A stretch of DNA of 64,000 nt from VAZQ01 sp963827585 (GCA_963827585.1 CAWHCK010000013.1:62001-126000); one strand, 5' to 3'; positions 8,557 to 19,395 are shown, counted from the first letter of the stretch. A program made the numbers and translations. The notes: generated from the letters alone by a model not told the origin.

Positions 8557-9216
8557 ATGGTGGCAAGCGGCGGTAGCAAGCAGAGGAATGTCATCGCCCG
8601 CCGCGGGCTCATGCTGGTGCTGTCCTCCCCCTCGGGCGCAGGCAAGACCACGCTCTCGCGCAGGCTGCTCGAGGCCGACCCCGGCGTCGAGCTCTCGATC
8701 TCGGTGACGACGCGCAAGCAGAGGCCGGGCGAGATCGACGGCCGCGATTATCATTTCATCGACGCGGCCCGCTTCGAGGCCATGGTCGAGAGCAGCGAAC
8801 TGCTGGAATGGGCGCAGGTGTTCGGCCATCGCTACGGTACGCCAAGGGCGCCGGTGGAGGCCGCGCTCGTGCGCGGGCGCGACGTTCTGTTCGACATCGA
8901 CTGGCAGGGTACGCAGCAGCTGCGCGAAAAGGTGGCGCGAGATCTCGTGAGCATTTTCGTCCTGCCGCCGTCGATCCCCGACCTCGAGCGGCGGCTGCGG
9001 TCGCGAGCCCAAGATTCGGACGAGGTGATCCACGCCCGCATGGCCAAGGCTGCCGACGAAATGAGCCACTGGGCGGAGTACGACTACGTCGTGATCAACA
9101 CCGATGTCGATCACGCCTTCACCGAGGTGCAATCGATCCTGGCGGCCGAGCGCCTCAAGCGCGAGCGGCAGACCGGGCTGTCCGACTTCGTCCGCCGGCT
9201 GCAGGCGGAGCTGTGA
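8557..9216 (+). CDS. gmk: Guanylate kinase
   Basis: Phosphorylates GMP to GDP with ATP, needed for nucleotide and (p)ppGpp supply. 219 residues with the P-loop SSPSGAGKTT (about 24-33), the GMP-binding SVTTRKQRPGEIDGRDYHF, DVLFDIDWQGTQQL and the lid region RLRSRAQDSDEVIHARM. A short basic N-terminal extension precedes the family core, as in other rhizobial proteins. The start ATG lies four bases after the yicC stop, so translation is probably coupled. Confidence 0.97.
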   Translation: MVASGGSKQRNVIARRGLMLVLSSPSGAGKTTLSRRLLEADPGVELSISVTTRKQRPGEIDGRDYHFIDAARFEAMVESSELLEWAQVFGHRYGTPRAPVEAALVRGRDVLFDIDWQGTQQLREKVARDLVSIFVLPPSIPDLERRLRSRAQDSDEVIHARMAKAADEMSHWAEYDYVVINTDVDHAFTEVQSILAAERLKRERQTGLSDFVRRLQAEL

Positions 9217-9226
9217 CGCCGAACAA

Positions 9227-9556
9227 TCAGATGCTGGGTGGCGGGGCGAAGAAACATTTGCGCATGCCGCCCCATTGGCATCGCCAGTAGTGACCGTCGG
9301 GCGAGGGCAGCGCTTCGCTGAACGGCACGGTTTCGCGGGTGCTGCCGACGAAATAACCAGCCCCGGTGATGCTGACGTCCGCGCCGGAAATCTCGGCGCA
9401 GTCGCGCTCGCCGCAACACAACTCCCCAACGGCATTGCGATAGCCGCCGCGCTGTATCCATTCCGCAGGACCGTGGGCGGTGGCAAGCGACAGCGTGCCG
9501 GCAAGGACCACGGGGGCAAGGGTGAGACGCGCTACACCATGTCGTGTCAGGGTCAT
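9227..9556 (-). CDS. Secreted Cys-rich hypothetical protein
   Basis: I do not recognise a named family, though similar small exported proteins are frequent in Hyphomicrobiales. The 109-residue product has a signal peptide (basic start, LTLAPVVLAGTLSLATAHG) and a mature part with WIQRGGYRNAVGELCCGERD and HYWRCQWGGMRKCFF; the four or five cysteines suggest disulphides in the periplasm. I chose the ATG at 9556 because GGAG lies six bases upstream; ATGs at 9568 and 9607 are also in frame. Its stop is ten bases from that of gmk, the two genes converging. Confidence 0.65.
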   Translation of the reverse strand: MTLTRHGVARLTLAPVVLAGTLSLATAHGPAEWIQRGGYRNAVGELCCGERDCAEISGADVSITGAGYFVGSTRETVPFSEALPSPDGHYWRCQWGGMRKCFFAPPPSI

Positions 9557-9740
9557 GGCCCGCTCCATCTCTGCGCGCACCGAGCCTGCGCCCGCAATCG
9601 CTAACAACTCGTTAACCCTGGTCGGTCAGCGGTTGCTCAATCCCCCTCGGTCTGTCGTAATTCCAAATGGAAAATCAAACAGTTACGCCGCCAGTGGACG
9701 GTCCCCGCGGACGCCGCTCCCGGCAGCGGTCGGGCCGGTG

Positions 9741-10589
9741 TCAGGCGCGGGGTGCCGCCACGGCGCGCGCGAGCGCGACAAAGCCCGCGACCGGAATCTC
9801 TTCGGCGCGTGCGGTCGGATCGATGTTCGCGCGCTCGAGCAACGCCAGCGGATCGGTGCCGAGCGATTTCAGGCTCTGGCGCAGCATCTTGCGGCGCTGG
9901 CCAAAGGCCGAGCCCGTCACCCGCTCGAGCGCGCGGGACTCGCAGGCGAGCGGCGTTTCGCGCGGCACGAGGCTGACCAGGGACGACGTCACCTTTGGCG
10001 GCGGAACGAAGGCGCTGCCGGCAACGTCGAATAGGATGCGCGCCTCGGCGCGCCACCCCGCGAGGACGGAGAGGCGTCCGTAGCTGCGCGAGCCGGGGCC
10101 GGCGACGATGCGTTCGGCGACCTCGCGCTGGAACATCAGCACGAGCCGGTCGTACCACGGCGGCCACGGCTCGAGCGTGAGCCAGGAGACCAGCAGAGCG
10201 GTGGCGATGTTGTACGGTAGATTGGCGACGACACGCACGGGCGCGTGCCCGAGGTACCGACGCGGATCGAAGTCGAGAGCATCGCCGGCGATGATCTCGA
10301 GGCGGCCGGGATAGCGCGCCGCGATCTCCGCGAGCGCCGCGATCGCGCGGTCGTCGCGCTCGACCGCGATCACCCGGCGCGCGCCCGCAGCGAGCAGCGC
10401 GCGGGTGAGCCCGCCCGGCCCGGGTCCGATCTCGACCACCTCTACCCCCTCGAGCGGACCTGCCGCGCGCGCGATGCGGGCGGTGAGGTTGAGGTCGAGA
10501 AGAAAATTCTGGCCAAGCGACTTCTTGGCTCGCAGACCGTGTCGGTGGATCACCTCGCGCAGCGGCGGAAGGTCATCGACGGCGCTCAT
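9741..10589 (-). CDS. rsmA: 16S rRNA (adenine1518/1519-N6,N6)-dimethyltransferase
   Basis: Dimethylates two adjacent adenines near the 3' end of 16S rRNA, a late step in small-subunit maturation (KsgA). 282 residues: RAKKSLGQNFLLD at the N-terminus, SAM-binding VVEIGPGPGGLTRALL, VIAVERDD, catalytic NLPYNIATALL, and the C-terminal FGQRRKMLRQSLK. The true start is the ATG at 10589 (MSAVDDLPPLREV); the same frame stays open upstream across pdxA, where it encodes nothing. The start overlaps the pdxA stop (ATGA), placing it last in the lptF-to-rsmA operon. Confidence 0.96.
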   Translation of the reverse strand: MSAVDDLPPLREVIHRHGLRAKKSLGQNFLLDLNLTARIARAAGPLEGVEVVEIGPGPGGLTRALLAAGARRVIAVERDDRAIAALAEIAARYPGRLEIIAGDALDFDPRRYLGHAPVRVVANLPYNIATALLVSWLTLEPWPPWYDRLVLMFQREVAERIVAGPGSRSYGRLSVLAGWRAEARILFDVAGSAFVPPPKVTSSLVSLVPRETPLACESRALERVTGSAFGQRRKMLRQSLKSLGTDPLALLERANIDPTARAEEIPVAGFVALARAVAAPRA

Positions 10590-11617
10590 GCGCTGCGTGC
10601 GATCGTGTGCGACTGCGCCCGAGCCGCAAGTCTCGCCGCAAGCTCGACGGCAGCGATCAGGCTTGTGGGGTCGGCGCGGCCGGTGCCGGCGATGTCGAAG
10701 GCGGTGCCGTGATCGGGCGAGGTGCGCACGAACGGCAAGCCCAGCGTGACGTTGACGGCGTGATCGAAAGCCAGCGTCTTGATCGGGATCAACGCCTGGT
10801 CGTGATACATCGCCAGCGCGACGTCGTAGCTCGCACGCGCTGCCTGATGGAACAGCGAGTCGGCGGGCAGCGGGCCGCGCGCGTCGATGCCCTCGGCCTT
10901 GAGGCGTTCGACCGCGGGACGCACCACGGTCAAATCCTCGTCGCCGAGCGCGCCGTCCTCGCCGGCATGCGGATTGAGTCCGGCGACGGCGAGGCGCGGA
11001 CGCGCGATGCCGAAACGGTCGCGCAGATCGCGCGCAACGATGCGGCCGGTCTCGACCACCAGATCTGCAGGTGAGCTTGGCCACGACCTCCTTCAGCGGC
11101 AGGTGGATGGTGACCGGGCACGACCGCGAGCTCGGGCGACCACAGCATCATCACCGGCCGCGCCGCGACGCCGGTCGACTCTTCGACCAGCTTGCCGAGA
11201 AATTCGGTGTGTCCGGGCTCGGCGAATCCCGAGCGATAGAGGACATTCTTGGCAACCGGATTGGTGACGATCGCGCTCGCCGCCCCGGCGCTGACGTCGG
11301 CGACCGCGCGGCGGATGGCCGCGAGCGCTGCCGGCGCGCTCGATCGATCCGGCTGGCCCGGCTCCGCGCTGACCGGGACGCCGATATCGACGACCGGCAG
11401 CGCGGTCTTGAAGGCTGCGGCAGGCCGCCGCCGGCTCGACCACCGCGACGGTCACGTCGGGGGCGATCCGCGCGGCGCATCGCGCGACGAAGCTCGGATC
11501 GGCAAGAAGATAGAAGGGAGGCAGATCGAGCTCGGTGCGCCGGCGCCACGCCGCGAACGTGATGTCGGGCCCGATCCCGGCCGGCTCGCCCAGCGTCAGC
11601 GCCAAAGGCCGTGGCAT
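10586..11617 (-). CDS. pdxA: 4-hydroxythreonine-4-phosphate dehydrogenase, frameshifted three times
   Basis: PdxA oxidises 4-phosphohydroxy-L-threonine in pyridoxal-phosphate synthesis. The N-terminus at 11617 reads MPRPLALTLGEPAGIGPDI; the middle (AIVTNPVAKNVLYRSGF, GHTEFLGKL) and the C-terminal part (GLNPHAGEDG, AMYHDQALIPIKTL, RTSPDHGTAFDIAGTG) are all present but in different frames. Breaks lie near 11421-11432, 11115-11117 (a GGG run) and 11068-11072; each behaves as one extra base, so the last part returns to the first frame. Removing three bases would give an intact protein of normal length (about 343 residues). Sequencing error is likelier than decay. Confidence 0.85.
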
Positions 11618-11645
11618 TGCGCTTAGCCTTGCTTGTACTCGAGCG

Positions 11646-12587
11646 CTACTTGTATTCGAGCATCGCGCCGCGACGCAACTCTTTCAGATAATGCTTGGAT
11701 CGCTCTTCGAAACGCTGGGCGATCATGCTCTCGCGGGCCTTGCGCCTGCCGGGCGTGTTCTCGGCCGACGACTTCTTCTTGGCGCAGATCGCGAACATCT
11801 CGATTCCGAACTTGGTGACTTCCGGCGGCGTCAATCGGCCGACCTCGATGCCCTCGAGCACCTTGCGCAGCTCCACGGGAATATCGGCTGAGCTGCGAAT
11901 GACCTGGTCGCGCACGGCGATGTCCTTCAGCGCGCGGGCAAAGGCGATACCTTCCTCGCAGCCCTGAAAGCGGCTGCGCAAGGCCTCGGCTTCGCGCTTG
12001 CGCCCGTCGACCAATGTCTCCGGCGATCCGGTCGGGACGAGGAACAGGATCGGACGCAAGGTGTAGTCGTAGCCGACGCTGTCGTCGGGTTTCGATTCCA
12101 ACGCCGGGACGAGGTCCTTCTCGCCGATCTGCAGGCTCGCCTGGTATCGCCCGCGCACGAGCTGCGGCCAGGCGAGGTCGGCCTTGATGCGGTGCTTGAG
12201 CGTGCCGACGTTGACGCCGGACTTCGCGAGTTGCTGGGTCAATTGTTCGGGCGTAAATCGCATCCGGCTCGCCATCGAGGCATAGGCGCCGTCGACCTCG
12301 GCATTGGATATGTCGAGCCCCAACCTCTTGGCCTCGCGCACCTTGAGCTTCTCGGTGATCAGCTCTTCGATGACGTCCTGGCGTGCCGGCGCCTTGTGCG
12401 TCGACAATTGCGTAAGCTTGGTCCGCTGCTCGATGTCGAGCGCGGTGATCGGCTCGCCGTTGACGACAACGACGACGACCTGCACCTGCTGCTGGGCGCG
12501 GGCGGTGCTTGCGGGCACGGCGCCGGCCAAGACGAGGATCGTTACGGTCAACAGGTTGCGCAATGCCGTGAGAGTGTCGAACATCAT
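11646..12587 (-). CDS. surA: SurA-type periplasmic chaperone
   Basis: SurA assists folding and delivery of outer-membrane proteins, notably LptD. From the ATG pair at 12587/12584 the product has about 313 residues: signal peptide ending near ASTARAQQ, then VVVVVNGEPITALDIEQRTKL, the start of the SurA N-terminal chaperone domain, then a degenerate parvulin-like region and the C-terminal FGIEMFAICAKKKS. A second parvulin domain is absent, as usual in alphaproteobacteria. It lies between lptD and pdxA, the classical order, and 28 bases before pdxA. Confidence 0.85.
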   Translation of the reverse strand: MMFDTLTALRNLLTVTILVLAGAVPASTARAQQQVQVVVVVVNGEPITALDIEQRTKLTQLSTHKAPARQDVIEELITEKLKVREAKRLGLDISNAEVDGAYASMASRMRFTPEQLTQQLAKSGVNVGTLKHRIKADLAWPQLVRGRYQASLQIGEKDLVPALESKPDDSVGYDYTLRPILFLVPTGSPETLVDGRKREAEALRSRFQGCEEGIAFARALKDIAVRDQVIRSSADIPVELRKVLEGIEVGRLTPPEVTKFGIEMFAICAKKKSSAENTPGRRKARESMIAQRFEERSKHYLKELRRGAMLEYK

Positions 12588-12690
12588 CGCTCCATCCGCG
12601 TCCCCGCCCAGGAAAGCCAGCACCATGCGCCGTGCTGGAGCTCTCGTGGTCATCCTGGGGTCGTGCCGTCCCCTCCTGCAACCAGCTCGG

Positions 12691-15171
12691 CTAGCGGGTG
12701 CCGCCGAACAGCCCGGTATTGGCCGCGGCGCCTCCCCGCACCCGTGCTGGTATTTCCACCAAGCGTGCGCAAGCTGACCTGCATCATGTAGGTATGATTG
12801 ACGGACACGCTGCCGCTATAGGCATAGCTTGTAATGTAATTCAGGGCCAAGATGAGGCAGTCGTCGATGTATCCGAGGCCGATCTGGGTTTGCGTGATCT
12901 GGTTGGTCCGAAGGTCGTATCCTCCGCCCGCCATCAGCAGCCAGTTCGGGTTCAGTTTCAGCCGCGCAGTGCCGAGGATGCCCTCGCGGCGATAGGGGAG
13001 CCCGAGGGACGGCTGGGCGGCGTAACTGCCGTACATCACGGTGGTCGTCCAGCGGCCGAAACTGGCAATGGTTTCGAGCTCGCTGCGTTGCAGCGTGAAG
13101 TCGTCCTGCCCAAAACGGAACCGCGACGTGAAGGTGAACAACGCGTTCGGCTGATACGATGCACGCGCCACGTAATCGGACTGCGCGGTGTCGAGGCCGC
13201 TGTTGAGACCGGTATTGGTCAGGCCGCCGAGCGCGAAGGAGTTGAGTCCGAACAGCTGGTAGGACTGCCCGAACAGCAGATTGACGTTTCCGCCGCGATT
13301 GAATTGGGCGGTGTATTGCACCCCGAGGTTCGCGCGGCCACCGCCCTCGACGCGGTCCCAGCCGGAGAACTTGTTTATCTTGAACAGATTCGAATCATCG
13401 ATAGATCAGGCTTTGCGCGTCCTCGTTGGGGAACGAGCCGACCTGGGTCTCGTTCGGCCGCATGATGAGCTGGGCGATCGGCTCGACCGTCTGTGTGCCC
13501 CAGGATTGCACGTTGATGAGAGGATAGCGGTATTCGAGGCCTGCGGTCGGCATGACCCGTCCGATGTCGGTCTCACCGACATTGATGTAATTGGAGACGC
13601 CGGCTGGTCGGAGATGGTCATGTTGGCGGCGTCGCCGCGCACCATCAGGAAGGGCGTGAACATCTGGCCGTACCCGTCGATGACGGTGCGCTTCCAAGTC
13701 CACTCGCTGGACAGGCGGGTGTAGTTGCCGGGGACGCCGCGCAGCAGGCAATTGTTCGTGTTCTATGCGCGCGGGGTCCGCGGTCGTCGGGGAGCACAGC
13801 GCGCCGTTGATGGCCGCCTGCGAGATCGGGTCGAAATTGGCGGTATCGCGGGACAGGCTGATCAGATTGTTGTGGAAGCCGAGCTCGCCGCCGAAGATCG
13901 GGCTCGTTGAACACGTAGTCATGATCGATCACCGGATGCACGACCGGGAGTTGATTCTGATCGTCTTGCAGCGAGAAACCCAGGAAGTACATCGCGCGCG
14001 CGTCGAAGTAGCTGCGGTCGCCGCGTCCGGCGAGGTAGAGCTGGGACAAGGCGTAATCGGGCGTGACATACTTGACCAGGTTGCTCACCTGCGAGCTTCT
14101 GAGCAGGCCGTAATCCTGCAGATAGGTCCTGTCCGAAAGCAGCGTCCCGTCCCACCCCCACACCCATTTGTCCGAGAGATTGAACTGGCCGGATGTTTCC
14201 AGGCTGCCGCGCCAATCGCGGTATCCCGGCGTGATGAAGCCGTTCTGTAAGAAGAGGTCCTTGTCCTGCTGGAAAATGCCGGTCGCGCGAATGGTGTAGC
14301 CGCCGTTGATCAGCCGTTGGCGCCATTCACCTTGCAGCAAGGGACCCTGCCGGGTCGTGATCAAGGGCGTGATGGTTGCATCGTAGTCGGGCGCAAGCGC
14401 CCAGTAGTAGGGAACCGCGACCCCGAACCCGTACACCGTGTTGGTGCTGAAGGTCGGCACCAGTACGCCGGTCTTGCGCTTCACGGTCGGATCGGGGGCC
14501 GAAAAATACGGCAGGTAAGCCATCGGGACGCCAAGCAATTCGAGCCGCGCGTCCTCGAAATAGAGCATCTTCTCGCCCTGATCGTGGATGATCCGCGCCG
14601 CCTTCACCTGCCATTGCGGCGGCTTCTTGGGGTCGTTCACGCACGGCTCACAGGCGGTATAGACGCCGTTGTGGAAGATGGTGAAATTCGCCGAGCGCTC
14701 CGCGCGCTCCGCGGCGAAGCGCGTCTGCTCGGGCGCATCCAGTCGCAGCGAATCCACGAAGCCGTCGCGATAGTCATCGCTGAGATCCATGATCTCGCCA
14801 TAGGTGACCGTGCCGTCGGGTTGGGTCAGCCGGACATTGCCTTCGGCGTGCAGGCGCTTGGTTTTCTGATCGTAGATCACGCGGTTGGCTTCGAGCGTCG
14901 AGTTGCCGAAATACAGTTGCACGTTGCCGACGGCGGAGACGCGCTCGTTGGTGTAGTCGTAGTTGACCTCCTCGGCGCGGATCAGCATCTGATCCTGCGA
15001 GCGGTCGGGTTTGACCGGCGGCTTCGGCCGCGGCGGGAACGCCAGCTGGGCCTGCGACGGCGACATGCTGGCCGAGCCCGCAACCAGGGTGACGGCGGCC
15101 GCAAGAATGAGCAACGCGCCGCACCAGGTGCGGCGGCGCGGGGATCGCGCACGGGTGGCCGGCGGCGCCAT
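12691..15171 (-). CDS. lptD: LPS-assembly outer-membrane protein LptD, frameshifted five times
   Basis: LptD is the beta-barrel that inserts lipopolysaccharide into the outer leaflet. From 15171 the signal peptide is followed by the jellyroll domain (DQMLIRAEEVNYDYTNERVS, LEANRVIYDQKTKRLHAEGN), the conserved cysteines (YTACEPCVNDP), MAYLPYFSAPDP and barrel strands. Frame changes occur near 13903 (extra base in CCC), 13757 (extra), 13585 (missing), 13402 (extra) and 12731-12737 (extra); corrected, the frame joins at LIFDDSNLFKINKFSGWDR and ends at the TAG at 12691 with TGLFGGTR. An essential gene with five clean single-base shifts points to sequence error. Start overlaps the lptG stop (TAATG). 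Confidence 0.88.
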
Positions 15172-16259
15172 TACCCGTCCTCCTGATAGAGGAGCGCGAT
15201 CAGGCCGGTCACGGCGCCCACGGCGACAGGCAATCCGGCCGCGGCCAAGGGGCCCATCAGTCCGGCCTTGCTCAAGTCTCCGGTGATCTTCGCCATTACA
15301 TAGAGCAGGAAGCCTGCGCCGATGCCGCCCAGCACGACTTTCTGCACGCCCCCGAAGCGGAAAAAGCGCAAGCTCACGGCCGCGGCCAGAAGCACCATGG
15401 CGACGAGATAGAACGGCTGCGCCAGGAGCTGATAATACTGCAGCCGATAGCCTGCTGCGGCCAAGCCCGCGCGTTCCGCGAGGTCGATATAGGAAGACAG
15501 CTGCCAGAACGGCACGGTTTCGGGCGTCGCGAAGCTTTCTCCAACCTGGGCCGGCGTCAGCGTCGTGCTGAGCCGAAAGACGTCACGCTCCACCGGCGCA
15601 ACTCCGCTGGCGTAGAACCGAGCCTCCTCGAGCCGCCAATATCCAGATTCGAGCGTCGCGCTCTTGGCCTCGATGCGATCACGGAAGCGGCCGGCGGTGT
15701 CGAGCCGGAAAATGCTCACGCCACCGAGTTCAATTCCCTGCCGGCGGCTCGATTTGGCGTTGATGACCGCTTGGCCGTCGTCGCTGCGCTGGCGCAGCCA
15801 GAATCCGCTGCCGGGCCTGCGGAAACCCGCGTCGCGGCCGAACAACTCGGCTTCGAGCCGGGTCGATTGCTCGCGCAGGTTTGCCGAGATCGGATTGTAG
15901 ACGGTCGTCGTGACGGCTCCCAACAGCCAGGCGATGATGATGGCTGGTGCGATGAACTGCCAGGCGGAAATTCCGGCGGCCCGGGCGACCACGAGCTCCA
16001 GGCGACGCGACAGGTTCAGATAACAGAACATCGCGCCCACGAGCACGGCGAAAGGCATTACGCGCTCGGTGATGAAGGGCACACGAAACAACGTGATCTT
16101 GGCGATGAAGAGCGCCGAAACGTCCTTGAGATCGCCGGTGCGGCGCATCAGCTCGAGAAAGTCGATCATCGCCGTCAGCATCAAGGTCCCAGCGAATACC
16201 GCAAGGACCGCGGAGAGGAAGCGCCATCCGAAATATCGCGACAGCGTCCCGGCGATCAT
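15171..16259 (-). CDS. lptG: LPS export ABC transporter permease LptG
   Basis: One of the two inner-membrane permeases of LptB2FG, which extracts LPS from the membrane and pushes it onto the LptC-LptA-LptD bridge. 362 residues: membrane helices near 15-35, 65-85, 100-120, a periplasmic beta-jellyroll domain (about 130-260), then three C-terminal helices (LLAQPFYLVAMVLLAAAVSL; VVLGGIGAGFLLYVMAKIT; AVGAVTGLIALLY). Its start overlaps the stop of lptF by ATGA and its end overlaps the lptD start, so the three are translated as a unit. Confidence 0.95.
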   Translation of the reverse strand: MIAGTLSRYFGWRFLSAVLAVFAGTLMLTAMIDFLELMRRTGDLKDVSALFIAKITLFRVPFITERVMPFAVLVGAMFCYLNLSRRLELVVARAAGISAWQFIAPAIIIAWLLGAVTTTVYNPISANLREQSTRLEAELFGRDAGFRRPGSGFWLRQRSDDGQAVINAKSSRRQGIELGGVSIFRLDTAGRFRDRIEAKSATLESGYWRLEEARFYASGVAPVERDVFRLSTTLTPAQVGESFATPETVPFWQLSSYIDLAERAGLAAAGYRLQYYQLLAQPFYLVAMVLLAAAVSLRFFRFGGVQKVVLGGIGAGFLLYVMAKITGDLSKAGLMGPLAAAGLPVAVGAVTGLIALLYQEDG

Positions 16260-17431
16260 GGCGCTTGTCCGATCAAGGCGTTGGCGCGCTGCGTGATGCG
16301 ATCGATGAGCGCCGTGATTGCATTGGCGATGAACGCCGGGGGTTCGATGATCACGCCGCGCGAAATCGTGAAATAGCCCACCACGAATGTCGCGAGCAGG
16401 GCGAGGTAGGGAAGCAGCAGGACGATCGGTGTGCGCACGCCGGCGATCATGCCGACGAAGCCAAGCCCCCGCAGTGCCGCCACGACGCTGATGGCGCCGA
16501 GGAGCGACATGGTGCGGCTCTGCCGCGTCGTGCGCGGCGCGCCGAGATAAGCGTAGGTCATCACCACGAAGGCGAGCGGGTAGAGCGGGGCCGTGATTCG
16601 GTCGTGAAGCTCGGCGCGGATTTGATCCGGCTGATCGACGAATGAGGCATCGGCCCGCTTTGGATCAAAGAGCTCCCATAGATATCGCTCGCGCACCGAA
16701 TATTTCACATTCTGGTTGGTGTTGGCGAGCCAGGAGAGGTCGAATCCATAGCTGTTGAACAGCACCAGCGCAGGATCGCGCTGGCCGGTCTCATGCCGCT
16801 GCACGCTGCCGTTTTCCAGCACCAGGAACAGGCCACGGTCGTTCTTCACGATGTCGCCATGCTCCGCGAGAATGCTGGCGCGCTCCTTCGGATTGCGCTG
16901 GTCGTCGATGAAGATGCCCAGCAGTTGCCCGTTCGGCTTGCGCTCGCGGATGTGGAGCGTGAGCATCTCTTCGAGCTTGGTGAAGCGGCCGGGCTGCACC
17001 ATGTTGGTCACGAGATCCGCGCGCACCTCGGTCGCCCAGCGCCGCAGCTCGCGCAGCCCCCAGGGCGAGACGTAGATGCTGATCGCGGCAACGATCAGGG
17101 AGACGACGATCCCGACCGCCAGAAAGGGACGAAACAAGACCCACGGCGGCATTCCCGCCGAATTCATCACGATGAGCTCGGAGTCGTTGCCGAGCTTGTT
17201 GAGCACGTGCGCCACCGCAATCATGAGCGCAATGGGCGCGATGATCTGGATCAGCAGCGGAATGATGAGGCCGGTGATGCCGATGAAGACGAAGACGCTC
17301 TGGCCCTGATTCGTCATCAGGTCGATGTCGCGCAGCGCCTGCGTGATCCACATGAGCGCGGTCACGCTGGCGCAAATGACCAGGAACGCACCGAACGTGG
17401 TGCGAAAAATATACCGGCCGATGGACCCCAT
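16256..17431 (-). CDS. lptF: LPS export ABC transporter permease LptF
   Basis: Partner permease of LptG in the LptB2FG exporter. From the ATG at 17431 (MGSIGRYIFRTTFGAFLVI) the protein is 391 residues, with three N-terminal helices including GLIIPLLIQIIAPIALMIAV, the conserved cytosolic NDSELIVMNSAGMPPW, a periplasmic jellyroll (about 150-265) and three C-terminal helices (YPLAFVVMTYAYLGAP; LGFVGMIAGVRTPIVLLLPY). The frame is open 50 codons further upstream but that part has no family similarity. It is first gene of lptF-lptG-lptD-surA-pdxA-rsmA and divergent from pepA. Confidence 0.94.
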   Translation of the reverse strand: MGSIGRYIFRTTFGAFLVICASVTALMWITQALRDIDLMTNQGQSVFVFIGITGLIIPLLIQIIAPIALMIAVAHVLNKLGNDSELIVMNSAGMPPWVLFRPFLAVGIVVSLIVAAISIYVSPWGLRELRRWATEVRADLVTNMVQPGRFTKLEEMLTLHIRERKPNGQLLGIFIDDQRNPKERASILAEHGDIVKNDRGLFLVLENGSVQRHETGQRDPALVLFNSYGFDLSWLANTNQNVKYSVRERYLWELFDPKRADASFVDQPDQIRAELHDRITAPLYPLAFVVMTYAYLGAPRTTRQSRTMSLLGAISVVAALRGLGFVGMIAGVRTPIVLLLPYLALLATFVVGYFTISRGVIIEPPAFIANAITALIDRITQRANALIGQAP

Positions 17432-17831
17432 ACGACTTACGCGTCCCCGCTCGCGGCAAAACCCTGGTGCGCCGGGCCCCCATGCCCGCGGTGGCGCCCC
17501 GATGGTAAACCGACCCCTTTTACCCTTTACTTGATCCGGCAACAAAATGGCTTGGCCAAGGCAAACCCTTTGAGCATGCACAACAAAAAGTTAATCCGGA
17601 GCGCGTTGCCCGGCGGCCACAGGCGTCGTTTGGCGCGTCCCCCCCGAAATGTCCTCCGGACGGACCGGACGCGCTACGCTGCAGGCGGGGTCATGGCCAT
17701 CGCCCGCCGAGGCGGGCTCGAGCGCGTGCCGCAGAAGGGCGTGTGCGAGGGCCACAGGCTTGATTGCATCGGCGAAACCGCTTCCACTCTCGCGCACGCG
17801 CTCGCCGCCCAATCGAGAGGAATCTTCCCTG
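17432..17831. other. Divergent intergenic region lptF / pepA
   Basis: 400 bases between the LPS-export operon and pepA. Open frames run through it on both strands as extensions of the flanking genes, with no recognisable product. Both promoters must lie here; the segment around 17520-17590 (ccctttacttgatccggcaa and an A-rich stretch after it) is less GC-rich than its surroundings and is the likeliest place for the lptF promoter. Confidence 0.4.
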
Positions 17832-19329
17832 ATGTCCGGTGCCCTTAAGCTTGGATTTGCCCCTTTTTCTGTGTCCGCCAAAGGCGTTCTTGTCCTGTTC
17901 TGCGAGGAGGGGCTCAAGTTCGGCTCGGCCGCGCGCCGCGCGATCGAGCCGACCGGCGATCTGGTCACGCGGGCGGCTGCAGCCGACCGGTTCAAGGGCA
18001 AAAGCGGGTCGGCGCTCGACCTTATCGCGCCGCCCGGCCTCGGCGTGTCCCATCTTATCGTCGTCGGCGTCGGCAAGGCGCGCGAACTCAAGGCGCAGGA
18101 TTTCGTCAAGCTCGGCGGCATCGCCATGGGCAAGATTCCGGCAGCCGCGAAGGATGCCACTATTATCGCCGATCTGCCGGGCGGCGCCATCAAGCCGGAT
18201 CGAATCGCCGCCATCGCGCTCGGCGTGCAACTGCGTGCCTATGCCTTCGAGCGTTACAAGACCAAGCGCAAGGAGGGGGAGGAGAAGGCGGCGGAGGTCA
18301 AGATCATGATCGCGGTGGCGGGCGTAGCGAGCGCGCAGAAGGCATTCGGTCCGTGCGCTGCAGTCGCGGCCGGCGTGACGATTGCGCGCGATCTGGTCAA
18401 TGAGCCGGCCAACGTGCTCTACCCGGAGGAATTCGCCCGCCGTGCCGCTACTCTGAAAAAACTGGGTGTTGTCGTCGACGTGCTCGACCCCAAGGACATG
18501 AAGAAGCTCGGCATGAACGCGCTGCTCGGCGTGGGACAGGGCTCGCAGCACGAGAGCCGGACCGTCATCATGCGCTGGAATGGCGGCAAACGTGGCGTTG
18601 CGCCGGTCGCCTTCGTCGGCAAGGGCGTTTGTTTCGATACCGGCGGTATTTCGATCAAGCCTGCTGCCGGCATGGAGGACATGAAGGGCGACATGGCGGG
18701 AGCGGCCTGCGTTGTCGGGCTCATGCATGCGCTCGCAGCGCGCAAGGCCAAGGTCAATGCCGTCGGCGCGATCGGGATCGTGGAAAACATGCCCGATGGC
18801 CGGGCCCAGCGCCCGGGCGATATCGTCACCACGATGTCGGGGCAAACCATCGAGATCATCAACACCGACGCCGAGGGCCGGCTCGTGCTCTCGGATGTGC
18901 TCCACTACGTGAACAAGCATTTCAAGCCGAAATTCATGATCGATCTCGCCACCCTAACCGGTGCAATCATCGTCGCGCTCGGGCAGGAATATGCCGGCTT
19001 GTTCGCCAATGACGACAAGCTGGCCGAACGTCTCATCAAGGTCGGCAACGAGATCGGCGAGCGGGTGTGGCGGATGCCGCTCGGGCCGGAATACGACAAG
19101 ATGATCGATTTCGAAATTCGCCGACATGAAGAATACCGGCGGGCGCCACGGCGGTGCCATTACCGCGGCCCAGCTCCTGCAGCGCTTCGTCGACAAGACG
19201 CCGTGGGCGCATCTCGACATCGCCGGCACTGCCATGGGCTCGCCGCAGACCGAGATCAACAGGAGCTGGGGTTCCGGCTTCGGCGTGCGGCTGCTGGACC
19301 GACTGGTGGCGGAGTATTACGAGAAGTAA
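17832..19329 (+). CDS. pepA: Leucyl (cytosol) aminopeptidase, frameshifted once near the C-terminus
   Basis: M17 di-metal aminopeptidase that trims N-terminal residues from peptides. From the ATG at 17832 it shows an N-terminal regulatory domain, LVNEPANVLYPEEFA, GVGQGSQHESR, FVGKGVCFDTGGISIKP (metal ligands) and the signature NTDAEGRLVLSD. Near 19109-19111 a TTT run carries one T too many: removing it restores DSKFADMKNTGGRHGGAITAA and the normal ending NRSWGSGFGVRLLD through to the TAA at 19329. Corrected length is about 498 residues, normal for the family. Divergent from lptF. Confidence 0.92.
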
Positions 19330-19395
19330 GGTGAGCGCTTGTAGCCCGGACCAAGCAGAGCGAAGTCCGAGGCTGCTGTTCCCGTGTTTCGCCAT

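Noticed and set aside
12691..15171. Programmed frameshifting in lptD
   Set aside because: Five scattered breaks of mixed direction, no slippery heptamer plus pseudoknot, and similar breaks in many unrelated genes; sequence error explains them better.
15011..15286. Open frame overlapping the lptD/lptG junction on the plus strand
   Set aside because: Antisense shadow of two conserved LPS-export genes.
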